From: Thiobacillus denitrificans DSM 12475
GTDB lineage: Bacteria; Pseudomonadota; Gammaproteobacteria; Burkholderiales; Thiobacillaceae
Assembly (NCBI RefSeq): GCF_000376425.1
Contig: NZ_AQWL01000005.1
Coordinates: 218,166-282,165, forward strand
Direction: 5' to 3'
DNA length: 64,000 nucleotides
Shown here: one piece after another, positions 1 to 8,302 of the stretch
Position numbering within the stretch: position 1 is the first letter of the stretch
How the letters are laid out: every line of letters begins with the position of its first letter
The notes under the pieces: model-generated
What the model was told of the DNA's origin: nothing
The model's input: only the letters and a program-made list of their open reading frames with translations
Database searches by the model: none
Translations under genes and position numbers: made by a program

Positions 1-233
1 TGATAGTAGTGCTGCAGCCGGTTGGGGTTGTCGCCGTAACGGCCATCCTTCGGCCGGCGGCTCGGCTGCACGTAGGCCGCTTTCCACGGCTCGGGACCGA
101 GCGAGCGCAGAAAGGTCGCGGTGTGCGAGGTGCCCGCACCGACTTCCATGTCGTAGGGCTGCAGCAGCGCACAGCCGCGCTCGGCCCAGTAGCGTTGCAG
201 GGTGAGGATGATGTCCTGGAAGGTGGGGTTCAC
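1..233 (-). CDS. glyQ: Glycyl-tRNA synthetase alpha subunit, N-terminal part (runs off the window)
   Basis: This is the start of the alpha subunit of the tetrameric bacterial glycyl-tRNA synthetase, which charges tRNA-Gly with glycine. Only the first 77 codons lie inside the window. They contain the family signatures [38 protein letters not shown] and [16 protein letters not shown], which line up with the start of Escherichia coli GlyQ. The start is a GTG at 233; an in-frame TGA lies only nine bases upstream, so no earlier start is possible. The gene is divergent from transketolase. glyS would be expected further to the left, outside the window. Confidence 0.95.
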   Translation of the reverse strand, partial: MNPTFQDIILTLQRYWAERGCALLQPYDMEVGAGTSHTATFLRSLGPEPWKAAYVQPSRRPKDGRYGDNPNRLQHYY

Positions 234-563
234 GGCGGGTCAGCGGCTTTTCGGCAAAGCGGCATTTTAGCGTGGTTGGCGGGGGTTTCGGCAGTGCCCG
301 ATGGGCGGGAGCCGGCTCGCCTCCCAGACCGCCAATCCCGGGTTAATCCGCATCCCGAATCCTTGCCGACAAGATTCTCGAACGGGTCCGGAGTTTCAAA
401 TACCGCCGGGATTGCAACGAATCCGGCGATGAAAGCCCGCCACAACGGAACGATCTGGCAGGTTTGAGGGAAACGAAATCGGCCAAATGCAAACTATCCT
501 GAAGAAACGCCAGGCGTCGTGGTCGTGACGTCCATCCATCCTTGATTGAATAGAGGGGTCTTC
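234..563. other. Intergenic region between glyQ and tkt
   Basis: These 330 bases separate two divergent genes. Short open frames exist on both strands but have no ribosome site and no recognisable protein character. I see no convincing -35/-10 pair and no strong hairpin. The promoters of glyQ and tkt must lie here by position, and a ribosome site (AGAGGGG, 551-557) precedes tkt. Confidence 0.5.
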
Positions 564-2615
564 ATGTCCGATCAGCTCGACTCGCTATGCATCGATACGC
601 TGCGCTTCCTCGCGGTGGACATGGTGCAGCACGCCAATAGCGGCCATCCGGGCCTGCCGCTCGGCGCCGCGCCGATGGCCTACGCGCTGTGGACGCGCCA
701 GCTCAAGCACCACCCGGCCAATCCGCTCTGGGCCGACCGCGACCGCTTCGTGCTGTCGGCCGGACACGGCTCCGCGCTCCTCTACAGCCTGCTGCATCTG
801 ACTGGCTACGACCTGTCGCTGGATGACATCCGGCAGTTTCGCCAATGGGGAAGCAAGGCGCCGGGGCACCCCGAGCGCGGCCACACGCCCGGCGTCGAGG
901 TGACCACCGGCCCACTCGGGCAAGGGTTGGCGAATGCAGTCGGCCTGGCGATCGGCGAAGCCCATCTGGCGGCGCGCTATAACCGCGACGGCCACACGGT
1001 GATCGACCACCATACCTGGGCCATCGTCAGCGACGGCGACCTGATGGAAGGGATCGCCTCCGAGGCCGCCTCGCTGGCCGGGCACCTGCAACTCGGCAAG
1101 CTGATCTGCCTCTACGACGACAACAGCGTCACGCTGTCGGCCGCTACCGACATCACGTTTTCGGAAGATTGCGCCCAACGCTTCGACGCCTATGGCTGGC
1201 AGATCCTCCACGTGGCCGACGGCAACGACGTCGCCGCGATCAATGCGGCGCTCGACACCGCCCGTGCCGACACCGCGCGGCCATCGCTGATCCTGGTACG
1301 CACCCACATCGGCTTCGGCTCGCCCGAGCAGGACAGCTACAAGGCCCACGGTTCGCCGCTCGGTGTCGAGGGCGTCAAAAAGACCAAGGAAAAGCTTGGC
1401 TGGCCGGTCGATCCGCCGTTTCGAGTGCCGCAACCGGCGCTGGCGCATTTTCGCGCGGCGCTGCAACGCGGTGCCCGGGCGGAAGCCGAATGGAATGGGC
1501 GGCTGGATGCCTATGCCCGGGCATTCCCCGATCTGGCCAGCGAACTGCAGAGCCGTCTGCGCGGCGAGCTGCCGGCCGGGTGGGACGCCGACATCCCGGT
1601 CTTCTCCGCCGACGCCAGAGGCATGGCTACGCGCGTCGCCAGCGGCAGGATCATGAATGCGTTCGCGCCGAAGCTGCCTGCTCTGGTCGGCGGCTCGGCC
1701 GATCTCGACCCGTCCACCCATACCGCGCTGACGGGGCTGGGCGACTTCAATCCGGCCCCGGCATCCGGCACGGGCCGCGAAGATTCCGACCGCGACGGCT
1801 GGAGTTACGCCGGCCGCAACCTGCATTTCGGCGTGCGCGAACATGCGATGGGTGCGATCGTCAATGGCCTCGCCGCACATGGCGGCTTCATCCCCTACGG
1901 CGCCACCTTCCTGATCTTCTCCGACTACCTGCGCCCGGCAATCCGCCTGGCCGCGCTGATGGGCGTGCACGTGGTGCACGTGTTCACCCACGACAGCATC
2001 GCCGTCGGCGAGGACGGCCCCACCCACCAGCCGGTGGAGCACCTGGCCAGCCTGCGCGCGATCCCCGGTGTCACCGTGATCCGCCCTGCCGACGCCAACG
2101 AAACCGCGGTGGCGTGGCAAGTGGCGGTGGAAACCCGCGATCGCCCGGTGCTGCTGGCGCTGACCCGGCAGGACGTGCCCACGCTCGACCGCAGCCGCTA
2201 TGCCGGTGCCGAAGGGCTGCGCCGCGGCGCGTATGTGCTGAGCGATTCAAAACAAACCCGGCCCGAGCTGATCCTGATTGCCAGCGGCTCCGAAGTCGCC
2301 CTCATCCTCGCCGCCGCCGAGCGCCTGCAGGACGAAGGCATCGCGGTGCGCTGCGTGTCGATGCCGAGCTGGGAACTGTTCGACGCCCAGCCGCAAAGCT
2401 ACCGCGACGAGGTGCTGCCGCCGCACGTGCCGGCGCGCCTGGTGGTCGAGCTGGGGGTGTCCCAGGGCTGGTGCCGCTACGTCGGCGCCCATGGCGACAT
2501 GCTCGGCGTCGAACGCTTCGGCGCCTCGGCCCCGGCCGGCGTCCTGCTGCGCGAATACGGCTTCAGCGTCGACCACGTGGCCGCGCGCGCGCGAGCGCTG
2601 CTGGCGCGCCGATAG
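564..2615 (+). CDS. tkt: Transketolase
   Basis: A 683-residue transketolase, the full normal length. It transfers two-carbon ketol units between sugar phosphates in the pentose phosphate and Calvin cycles, using thiamine diphosphate. The N-terminal domain shows SGHPG around residue 28, GPLGQG near 116-121 and the thiamine-diphosphate motif SDGDLMEG, followed about 25 residues later by DDN. The middle domain has [14 protein letters not shown], the catalytic Glu in FGVREHAMG and the substrate-binding [19 protein letters not shown]. The ATG at 564 is preferred over an in-frame TTG at 546 because AGAGGGG sits just ahead of it. It may serve carbon fixation if the host is autotrophic, but no other Calvin-cycle gene is in the window. 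Confidence 0.96.
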   Translation: MSDQLDSLCIDTLRFLAVDMVQHANSGHPGLPLGAAPMAYALWTRQLKHHPANPLWADRDRFVLSAGHGSALLYSLLHLTGYDLSLDDIRQFRQWGSKAPGHPERGHTPGVEVTTGPLGQGLANAVGLAIGEAHLAARYNRDGHTVIDHHTWAIVSDGDLMEGIASEAASLAGHLQLGKLICLYDDNSVTLSAATDITFSEDCAQRFDAYGWQILHVADGNDVAAINAALDTARADTARPSLILVRTHIGFGSPEQDSYKAHGSPLGVEGVKKTKEKLGWPVDPPFRVPQPALAHFRAALQRGARAEAEWNGRLDAYARAFPDLASELQSRLRGELPAGWDADIPVFSADARGMATRVASGRIMNAFAPKLPALVGGSADLDPSTHTALTGLGDFNPAPASGTGREDSDRDGWSYAGRNLHFGVREHAMGAIVNGLAAHGGFIPYGATFLIFSDYLRPAIRLAALMGVHVVHVFTHDSIAVGEDGPTHQPVEHLASLRAIPGVTVIRPADANETAVAWQVAVETRDRPVLLALTRQDVPTLDRSRYAGAEGLRRGAYVLSDSKQTRPELILIASGSEVALILAAAERLQDEGIAVRCVSMPSWELFDAQPQSYRDEVLPPHVPARLVVELGVSQGWCRYVGAHGDMLGVERFGASAPAGVLLREYGFSVDHVAARARALLARR

Positions 2616-2665
2616 ACGGCCACGGCAGCGCGGCCCGCAACCTGTCATCAACGGAGAACACGAGC

Positions 2666-2878
2666 ATGAACCATCCATTCAAGGTCGGCGACCACGTACG
2701 CTGGAACTCGGAGGCCGGCCTGGTGAGCGGCACGATCGTCCGGGTGCATACGCGCGACACACTCTACAAGGGGCACACGCGTCATTGCAGCCCGGAAGAT
2801 CCGCAGTACGCGATCAAGAGCGACAAGACCGATCACATCGCGATGCACAAGGGCGCTGCGTTGCAGCGGATAGTCTGA
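2666..2878 (+). CDS. Small TUDOR-like protein (DUF2945 / hypervirulence-associated family)
   Basis: A 70-residue protein matching the DUF2945 family, a small barrel-like domain of unknown molecular function. The family look comes from the start FKVGDHVRWNSEAGLVSGTI, followed by VHTRDTLYKGHTRHCSPEDPQYAIKSDKT and an ending in HKGAALQRI. There is no signal peptide or membrane segment, so it should be cytoplasmic. The ATG at 2666 follows ACGGAGAA with good spacing. It lies 50 bases after tkt and is followed after three bases by the DUF488 gene, so these two are probably co-transcribed. Confidence 0.85.
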   Translation: MNHPFKVGDHVRWNSEAGLVSGTIVRVHTRDTLYKGHTRHCSPEDPQYAIKSDKTDHIAMHKGAALQRIV

Positions 2879-2881
2879 GCA

Positions 2882-3427
2882 ATGCCCGCTGGAATCGAAA
2901 CGATCTGGACGATCGGCCATTCGACCCGCACGCTGGAGGCGTTTCTCGACGTGCTGGCCGCCTATCGCATCGAGGCGGTCGCCGATGTCCGGCGTTTTCC
3001 CGGCTCGCGCCGTCATCCGCATTTCGCGAAGGATGCGCTGAGTGAATCATTGCCGTCGCACGGCATCGTGTATCGGTGGTTGCCCAAGCTCGGCGGACGC
3101 CGCCCGGTGCGGCCCGATTCACCGAACGACGGCTGGCGCAACGCCTCGTTCCGCGGCTACGCCGACCATCTCGCGAGCGCGGAGTTTGCCGAAGGCCTCG
3201 ACGCACTGCTGGCACTGGCCGCGCAGCGACGTACCGCCCTGATGTGCGCCGAGGCGGTGTGGTGGCGCTGCCATCGCGCGCTGATCGCCGACGTGTTGCG
3301 CGTGCGCGGCATCGAGGTGATCCATATCGTCGATGCCACGCACAGCACGGTGCATCCCTACACTTCGCCGGCGCGCATTGTAGAAGGGCGGTTGAGCTAC
3401 GCACTGGCGCTGGAACAGCCGCCTTGA
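2882..3427 (+). CDS. DUF488 family protein
   Basis: A 181-residue DUF488 protein. Diagnostic pieces are TIGHSTRTLEAFLDVL at the start, AVADVRRFPGSRRHPHF, and near the C-terminal third the motif MCAEAVWWRCHRALIADVL, where a Cys-Ala-Glu is followed by WRCHR. The family is widespread and usually annotated as uncharacterised. The conserved Cys and His suggest a metal site or a nucleic-acid enzyme, but this is not established. It follows the TUDOR-like gene by three bases, so the two are likely one transcript. A terminator-like hairpin lies downstream. Confidence 0.87.
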   Translation: MPAGIETIWTIGHSTRTLEAFLDVLAAYRIEAVADVRRFPGSRRHPHFAKDALSESLPSHGIVYRWLPKLGGRRPVRPDSPNDGWRNASFRGYADHLASAEFAEGLDALLALAAQRRTALMCAEAVWWRCHRALIADVLRVRGIEVIHIVDATHSTVHPYTSPARIVEGRLSYALALEQPP

Positions 3428-3481
3428 TGAGTCGTCAGAAACCGGATGCGAGAAACCATTATGCGCTGCGTTCACGCAGCA

Positions 3482-3506
3482 AATGAGCCGGAAGACCCGG
3501 CTCATT
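3482..3506. terminator. Hairpin between two convergent genes, possible bidirectional terminator
   Basis: AATGAGCCGG, a five-base loop, then CCGGCTCATT form a perfect ten-base-pair stem. It sits between the DUF488 gene (plus) and the ABC-F gene (minus), downstream of both. No long T run follows on either side, so efficient intrinsic termination is uncertain. Confidence 0.45.
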
Positions 3507-3606
3507 GTTCAGCTCGGCATCGACGCGCAGCGCAATATCTTCGCCTGCGCCCACTCAACCGCGGCAGGAACACGGATGGCCAAATGCCGTCCAATTTACA
3601 GGCTTA

Positions 3607-5568
3607 TTAGCAAGTGCTCGACGCCTCCAGCGCCTCGATTTCCTCCGACAACTCCAGCCACTCCCCCTCTTCGATCGCCAGTTCGTCAATGACGTGCTGA
3701 AGCTGCCTGCCGGTTTCGGCAATCGCTTCGACGGAAATCGTCCCGACCAGGCGTGCTTCAAGCGCATTTTTTTCGACTTGAAGTGCAGCCATGCTTTTGT
3801 CGAGCTTTTCCAGCTTCTGCTTCAACGCCTTGATCCTGCCCGATGACACCGGCGGTTTTTTCGCCGCCACTGGTGCAGGCTCCGGTTTTACTTTCGGCGC
3901 TTCGACCTTTTTGCCCGCCTGTTTGAGTTCTTCGCGCAGGCGCTTGCCCTCGTCCAGTAGATAGCGCTGGTAGTCGTCCAGGTCGCCATCGAAGGGCTCG
4001 ACCCCGCCACGGCTGACCAGCCAGAACTCGTCGCACACCGAACGCAGCAGGGCACGGTCGTGGCTGACCAGCATCACCGTGCCTTCGAATTCGTTCAATG
4101 CCATCGCCAGCGCCTCGCGCGTGGCGAGGTCGAGGTGGTTGGTCGGCTCATCGAGCAGCAGGAGATTGGGGCGCTGCCACACGATCATGCACAGCACCAG
4201 CCGCGCCTTTTCGCCGCCGCTCATGGTGCCGACGGCCTGCTTGACCATGTCGCCGCTGAAATTGAAGGTGCCGAGAAAATTGCGCAGATCCTGCTCGCGG
4301 CTGCTGAACTGGCCGGCGCCGCCGTTGGCGATGGTGTCGCGGGCGAGACGGATCATGTGCTCCAGCGGGGTGTCGGCCGGGCGCAGCACATCGAGTTCCT
4401 GCTGCGCGAAGTAGCCGATGTTGAGGCCCTTGCCCTCGGTAACGGCGCCGGCGACGACCGGCAGGGTGCGCGCGATGGTCTTCACCAGCGTCGACTTGCC
4501 CTGGCCGTTGGCGCCAAGGATGCCGATGCGCTGGCCGGCGAAGACCGACTTGCTGACCCCCCGCACGATCACCGTCGGCTCGCCTGCTCCGCCCGCCGGC
4601 GGATAGCCGAAGCTGGCGTCGTCGATCGTCAGCATGGGGTTGGGCAGGTTGAGTGGCTCCTTGAATTCGAAGGTGAAATCCGCACTCGCCAGCATCGGCG
4701 CCAGACGCTCCATGCGGTCGAGCGCCTTGACCCGGCTTTGCGCCTGTTTGGCCTTGCTGGCCTTGGCCTTGAAGCGGTTGATAAAAGCCTGCAGATGGGC
4801 GATCTTGTCCTGCTGGCGGGCGAACGCCGCCTGCTGCAGCGCCATCTGCTCGGCACGCATGTCCTCGAAGGTGCTGTAGTTGCCGCCGTAGCGGGTGAGC
4901 TGGCCGTTTTCGATATGGATGGTGACGTTGGTCACCGCGTCGAGAAATTCGCGGTCGTGGCTGATCACCAGCAGGGTGCCGGGGTACTTCTTGAGCCAGG
5001 CTTCCAGCCACACCAGGGCGTCCAGGTCGAGGTGGTTGGTGGGTTCGTCGAGCAGCAACAGTTCCGACGGACACATCAGTGCGCGCGCCAACTGTAATCG
5101 CATGCGCCAGCCGCCGGAGAAACTGTTGACCGGCTGATCCAGCTCGCGCACCTGGAATCCCAGGCCGAGAATCAGGGCCTGCGCGCGCGACTGTGCATCG
5201 TGCGCACCGGCGTCGTGCAGCGCCATGTAGGCGTGCGCCATGCGCTCACCGTCGTCGCTGGCCTCGGCGGCGGCCACTTCTGCCTGCGCCTCGGCCAACT
5301 GGGTGTCGCCGGCGATGACGAAGCCGGTCGCGGACTCGGCCGTTTCCGGCATGTCCTGCGCCACCTGCGCCATGCGCCACTGCGTCGGCATGGAAAAATC
5401 GCCGCGGTCCTCGTGCAGGGTGCCATTCAGCAGCGCGAACAGGCTGGACTTGCCAGCGCCGTTGCGCCCCACCAGGCCGACCTTTTCGCCGGGGTTGATC
5501 GACACCGAGGCATTGTCGAGCAGCACCTTGGCGCTGCGCCGCAGGCTGAGATTCTTGAGGATGATCAT
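3607..5568 (-). CDS. yheS: ABC-F family ATPase, YheS type
   Basis: A duplicated ATP-binding-cassette protein without membrane segments, 653 residues from the chosen start. ABC-F proteins act on the ribosome or in antibiotic tolerance rather than in transport. Each half has a Walker A (GRNGAGKSS; GANGQGKST), a signature (NSFSGGWRMRLQLARA; GTMSGGEKARLVL) and a Walker B ending in LLLDEPTNHLD. A charged linker joins the halves, and the C-terminal tail is a Lys/Glu-rich coiled coil typical of YheS/Uup. The ATG at 5568 (MIILKNLSLRRSAKVLLDN) matches the start of E. coli YheS; twelve extra in-frame upstream codons look unconserved. The ribosome site is weak. Confidence 0.9.
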   Translation of the reverse strand: MIILKNLSLRRSAKVLLDNASVSINPGEKVGLVGRNGAGKSSLFALLNGTLHEDRGDFSMPTQWRMAQVAQDMPETAESATGFVIAGDTQLAEAQAEVAAAEASDDGERMAHAYMALHDAGAHDAQSRAQALILGLGFQVRELDQPVNSFSGGWRMRLQLARALMCPSELLLLDEPTNHLDLDALVWLEAWLKKYPGTLLVISHDREFLDAVTNVTIHIENGQLTRYGGNYSTFEDMRAEQMALQQAAFARQQDKIAHLQAFINRFKAKASKAKQAQSRVKALDRMERLAPMLASADFTFEFKEPLNLPNPMLTIDDASFGYPPAGGAGEPTVIVRGVSKSVFAGQRIGILGANGQGKSTLVKTIARTLPVVAGAVTEGKGLNIGYFAQQELDVLRPADTPLEHMIRLARDTIANGGAGQFSSREQDLRNFLGTFNFSGDMVKQAVGTMSGGEKARLVLCMIVWQRPNLLLLDEPTNHLDLATREALAMALNEFEGTVMLVSHDRALLRSVCDEFWLVSRGGVEPFDGDLDDYQRYLLDEGKRLREELKQAGKKVEAPKVKPEPAPVAAKKPPVSSGRIKALKQKLEKLDKSMAALQVEKNALEARLVGTISVEAIAETGRQLQHVIDELAIEEGEWLELSEEIEALEASSTC

Positions 5569-5671
5569 GCAGAAGATGCGGCGCGCCTGAAACGCGCCGC
5601 CCAAATCGAAAGCCGGATTCTACCTTGACGCCGCCATCCGCCTGGCGGGCGTCGGCTGTTTGCCGTCTCGA

Positions 5672-5701
5672 CACGGATTGACGACTTTCCGTCAACCCGT
5701 G
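5672..5701. promoter_or_regulatory. Interrupted palindrome, candidate enhancer-binding site upstream of a sigma-54 promoter
   Basis: Twelve-base arms CACGGaTTGACG and CGTCAAcCCGTG flank a six-base centre with one mismatch per arm. The centre lies about 129 bases upstream of the transcription start predicted from the -24/-12 element at 5790-5805, the usual range for an activator of sigma-54 polymerase. The activator is not identifiable from the site. No T tract follows on either strand, so a terminator is less likely. Confidence 0.55.
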
Positions 5702-5750
5702 CCCTGCCGCCTCTCGGGGTTTGCGGGAAACGGCTTGCAAAATATTGTTT

Positions 5751-5763
5751 TATCTACAGTTTT
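5751..5763 (+). promoter_or_regulatory. Weak IHF-like site in an AT-rich segment
   Basis: TATCTACAGTTTT partly fits the IHF consensus WATCARNNNNTTR. It lies in the only AT-rich stretch (5736-5766) between the palindrome and the -24/-12 element, where DNA bending is often needed. The match is imperfect and the call is tentative. Confidence 0.3.
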
Positions 5764-5789
5764 CAACCTCTCACCGCAGCAGACCCAGG

Positions 5790-5805
5790 TGGCACAGGCA
5801 TTGCA
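5790..5805 (+). promoter_or_regulatory. Sigma-54 (-24/-12) promoter
   Basis: TGGCACAGGCATTGCA matches the sigma-54 consensus TGGCACGNNNNTTGCW at every defined position except the seventh. The GG and GC dinucleotides are spaced exactly as in -24/-12 promoters. The predicted start is near 5816, about 25 bases ahead of the first small gene and 13 bases ahead of its ribosome site. Confidence 0.7.
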
Positions 5806-5840
5806 CGTATTAAGGCAAATCTCTCACCAAGGAGTGCATC

Positions 5841-5993
5841 ATGAAACTGCAATTCGGCAAAAAACAACTGGTTCTCGAACTCAGCTCCACGCCTTTTTCC
5901 TGGTTCCACGGCCAGACCGAACGCATGAGCCTCACCAGCCTGTCGCTGCTGTTCGTACAGTTTTCCCTGTTTGCCCGCCAGCCGGCCGCCTGA
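5841..5993 (+). CDS. Small protein, first member of a tandem paralogous pair
   Basis: A 50-residue protein I do not recognise. The ribosome site AAGGAG (5829-5834) has ideal spacing to ATG 5841. The N-terminus is basic (MKLQFGKKQ); a core containing P-x-x-WF-x-G-x-T-x-RMS leads into the hydrophobic stretch SLTSLSLLFVQFSLFAR. Residues 12-50 align without gaps to residues 11-49 of the next gene, with 17 identities in 39 positions, which strongly supports both being translated. The stop overlaps the next start (TGATG). The short hydrophobic segment could be an amphipathic or membrane-surface helix, but it is too short and polar for a confident transmembrane call. A sigma-54-type promoter lies upstream. 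Confidence 0.72.
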   Translation: MKLQFGKKQLVLELSSTPFSWFHGQTERMSLTSLSLLFVQFSLFARQPAA

Positions 5994-6148
5994 TGCAACT
6001 GGGCAGAAGCACCCGCGTGAGCATCAGCCTGTCATGCTCGCCGCTGGGATTTTTCAGCGGCAGCACCCGCCGCATGTCGATGTTCAGCCTGACACTGCTG
6101 TTCATCGAATTCCGCATGCTGCGGCGCGCCGCCGCATCCTGCATCTGA
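5993..6148 (+). CDS. Small protein, second member of a tandem paralogous pair
   Basis: A 51-residue protein similar to its upstream neighbour: SP-x-x-FF-x-G-S-T-x-RMS then FSLTLLFIEFRMLRR. Its ATG overlaps the preceding TGA, so translation is probably coupled; no separate ribosome site is evident. It is more Arg-rich at the C-terminus (RMLRRAAAS) and carries Cys15 and Cys50, which the first protein lacks. It ends four bases before the stop codon of the convergent histidine kinase gene. The function is unknown. The pair probably arose by tandem duplication followed by divergence, and may form a hetero-complex, but that is inference. Confidence 0.7.
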   Translation: MQLGRSTRVSISLSCSPLGFFSGSTRRMSMFSLTLLFIEFRMLRRAAASCI

Positions 6149-6152
6149 CGCC

Positions 6153-7439
6153 CTAGCGGCGGATTTCCAGCGTCGCTTCCAGACCGCCCGTCGCACGGTT
6201 TTTGAGCGACACGGCCCATCCATTGGTTTCCGCCAGCTGCCGCACGATCGCCAGCCCCAGCCCGGTTCCGCCGGTAGCCTGCGAACGCGACGCATCGAGC
6301 CGGTAAAACGGCCTGAACACCTTTTCCAGCTGATCGTCGGGAATCCCCGCGCCGGCATCGCGCACGATCACCCGTGCCTGTTTGCCGGTGCACTCCAGCG
6401 CCAGCTCGACCGGCGTGCCGCCGCCATAACGCTGCGCATTCTGGACCAGGTTGGTGACGATTTGCCGCAGTGCAAGCCGGCCGGCCTCGATCTCGCACGG
6501 CACCGCACCCTGCCATGACAGGCCGGTATCGGCCGCGACCTCTTCCAGCAAACCCGCAAGGTCGAAACGCATTTTCATTTCGGCCTGCGTGGTGCGTGCC
6601 AGCTCCAGGTAGCCCGTAATCAGCCTGTTCATGTCGGCCAGATCGGCCACCGCCCGGTCAATGCGTGCCGCGCTGGGGGCATCGCGCAGCATTTCCAGGT
6701 TGAGCTGCAGCCGCGTCATCGGGGTGCGCAGGTCGTGCGAAATCCCCGCCAGCAAGGTGGTGCGGTTATCCAGCAAGTCGCGCACCTCGGCCGCCATCCG
6801 GTTGAAACGACGAGCCAGCTCGGCCAGCTCGGCCGGGCCGGTTTCCGGCAAGGGCTCGGGCAGCTCGCCCGCGCCAACCTGGCTGGCCGCCTGCGCCGCG
6901 CGCGCCAGCGGCACGGTGATGCGGCGCACCAGAAACAGGGCGGTCAGCAGACTGAGGAACGCACCCAACGCAATCACCGCGATTGCCGCCAGCGGCGGCT
7001 TGACGGCATAGCGATCGGGGAAGAATCCGGCGTGCAGGTCATGCCCGGCCACCGGAATATCCAGCCATGCCGCCGCCGTCTCCGGCACCCCGCGCAACAC
7101 GATGGATTCGCCTAACCGGCGGCTCAATGCAGTTTCGATCTGCGCGCGAAAGGCGAATTGCGGGGCATCCGCGGTGGCGCCGGTGACGCCGGTGGTCAGG
7201 CGCAGGCCATGACGTCGCGCCAGCTCGCGTTCGAACGCGGCACGCGTCGGCGGCGGCAGCTCCACCCAGGTCTGCGCCGACAGCACGATCAATCCGGCCA
7301 GGTCGTCCGCCGAGCGTTCCGCCACCGGGACGATCAGGGTGCGATACACCACCCAGAACGCCGCCGCCTGGAACACGATGAAGGCGAGCGCCAGCGTCAG
7401 CGCGGTGCGGGCGTACAACGAGCGGGCAATGCGCTTCAC
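6153..7439 (-). CDS. envZ: EnvZ-like sensor histidine kinase
   Basis: A 428-residue inner-membrane sensor kinase that should phosphorylate the adjacent OmpR-like regulator. Order of parts: a first membrane helix near residues 12-33, a periplasmic sensor region to about 150, a second helix near 151-173, a HAMP linker, the HisKA box AGISHDLRTPMTRL with phospho-acceptor His235, the N box (QIVTNLVQNAQRYGG), the G1 box (RDAGAGIP), FRPFYRLD, and the G2 box (GGTGLGLAIV). The periplasmic part is unlike a common named sensor fold, so the signal is unknown. Its start overlaps the end of the regulator gene by four bases (ATGA), showing one operon. Confidence 0.9.
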   Translation of the reverse strand: MKRIARSLYARTALTLALAFIVFQAAAFWVVYRTLIVPVAERSADDLAGLIVLSAQTWVELPPPTRAAFERELARRHGLRLTTGVTGATADAPQFAFRAQIETALSRRLGESIVLRGVPETAAAWLDIPVAGHDLHAGFFPDRYAVKPPLAAIAVIALGAFLSLLTALFLVRRITVPLARAAQAASQVGAGELPEPLPETGPAELAELARRFNRMAAEVRDLLDNRTTLLAGISHDLRTPMTRLQLNLEMLRDAPSAARIDRAVADLADMNRLITGYLELARTTQAEMKMRFDLAGLLEEVAADTGLSWQGAVPCEIEAGRLALRQIVTNLVQNAQRYGGGTPVELALECTGKQARVIVRDAGAGIPDDQLEKVFRPFYRLDASRSQATGGTGLGLAIVRQLAETNGWAVSLKNRATGGLEATLEIRR

Positions 7440-8149
7440 CCTTTCCCCTGCGGCACGAACAGATAGCCCTGCCCGCGCTGGGTACGGATATAGGCCGGGT
7501 TGGCGGGATCGTCCTCGATCTTCTTGCGCAGGCGGTTCACCCGCACGTCGATGCTGCGGTCGAACGGGTCGCGCTCGAAACCGCGCAGCTGGTCCATCAG
7601 CCAGTCGCGCGACAGCGCGCGGTTGGCATGGGTGACGAAGATTTCCAGCAGTGCGTACTCGCCGCCGGTCAACGTGATTTCGACGCCGTCGCGGCTGAGG
7701 GTGCGGGCGTCGAGGTTGATGCTGAACGGGCCGAAGCGCTCCAGCCTGGCCGCTTCAGCCGGTGCGGGCGCAGTCGCGCCGCCCTGCCGCCGCAACACCG
7801 CGCGGATACGCGCCAGCAGTTCGCGTGGGTTGAACGGCTTGGGCAGGTAATCGTCGGCGCCGACCTCGAGACCGATGATGCGGTCGATGTCCTCGCCCTT
7901 GGCCGACAGCATGATGATGGGCGGAAACCCCGGCTGCGCGCGCAGCCGTCGCGCCACCGACAGGCCATCCTCGCCCGGCATCATCCAGTCGAGCACCAGC
8001 AGCGCCGGCAGCCGGGCGTTCAACAGGCGGTCGAGCGAAACGGCGTCCTCCGCCGTCTCGACCGCGTAGCCCTGGCTGCTCAGGTATTCGGCCACCAGTT
8101 CGCGTATGCCGGGATCGTCGTCGGTGACATAAATGGTGTCTTTTTGCAT
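7436..8149 (-). CDS. ompR: OmpR-family response regulator
   Basis: A 237-residue DNA-binding response regulator. The receiver domain has the acidic pocket DDD at residues 10-12, phospho-acceptor Asp54 in LVLDWMMPGEDG, and the stretch SAKGEDIDRIIGLEVGADD followed by PKPFNPRELLARIRAVLRR, very close to E. coli OmpR. The C-terminal winged helix follows, with TLTGGEYALLEIF, RSIDVRVNRLRKKIEDDP and RGQGYLFVP. The ATG at 8149 is chosen because homology begins at MQKDTIYVTDDD. It lacks a clear ribosome site, and the 13 codons available upstream look unconserved. A GTTACA direct repeat lies upstream in the shared divergent region. Confidence 0.92.
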   Translation of the reverse strand: MQKDTIYVTDDDPGIRELVAEYLSSQGYAVETAEDAVSLDRLLNARLPALLVLDWMMPGEDGLSVARRLRAQPGFPPIIMLSAKGEDIDRIIGLEVGADDYLPKPFNPRELLARIRAVLRRQGGATAPAPAEAARLERFGPFSINLDARTLSRDGVEITLTGGEYALLEIFVTHANRALSRDWLMDQLRGFERDPFDRSIDVRVNRLRKKIEDDPANPAYIRTQRGQGYLFVPQGKG

Positions 8150-8192
8150 GCGGCAACTATAGCAGCGGGGATGGCGGGCTATTCCCATCCCG

Positions 8193-8208
8193 GTTACACA
8201 CTGTTACA
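8193..8208 (+). promoter_or_regulatory. GTTACA direct repeat, candidate OmpR-family operator
   Basis: GTTACACACTGTTACA holds two GTTACA hexamers with a ten-base period, the head-to-tail spacing used by OmpR/PhoB-family regulators. It resembles sites known for OmpR and RstA. It lies 43 bases upstream of the regulator gene and about 95 bases upstream of the divergent small secreted-protein gene, so it could serve either or both. No binding data exist here. Confidence 0.45.
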
Positions 8209-8302
8209 AAATCGCCCTGGCGTGAAACAGTGCGCTTACCTTCCCCAACCAAACTGCGAAGCGTGGAAGCGAAACAACGCGACCACGGATATGGAGATCA
8301 CG

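Noticed and set aside
230-445. A 71-codon minus-strand frame in the glyQ-tkt gap.
   Set aside because: It overlaps the glyQ start in another frame, has no ribosome site and no protein-like pattern.
585-2120. A 511-codon minus-strand open frame within transketolase.
   Set aside because: It has no recognisable domain and overlaps a complete, motif-rich transketolase.
5660-5992. Upstream in-frame extension of the second mini-protein, giving 162 codons.
   Set aside because: The extension runs through the sigma-54 promoter and the first mini-gene in another frame; similarity between the two products begins only after the TGATG overlap.
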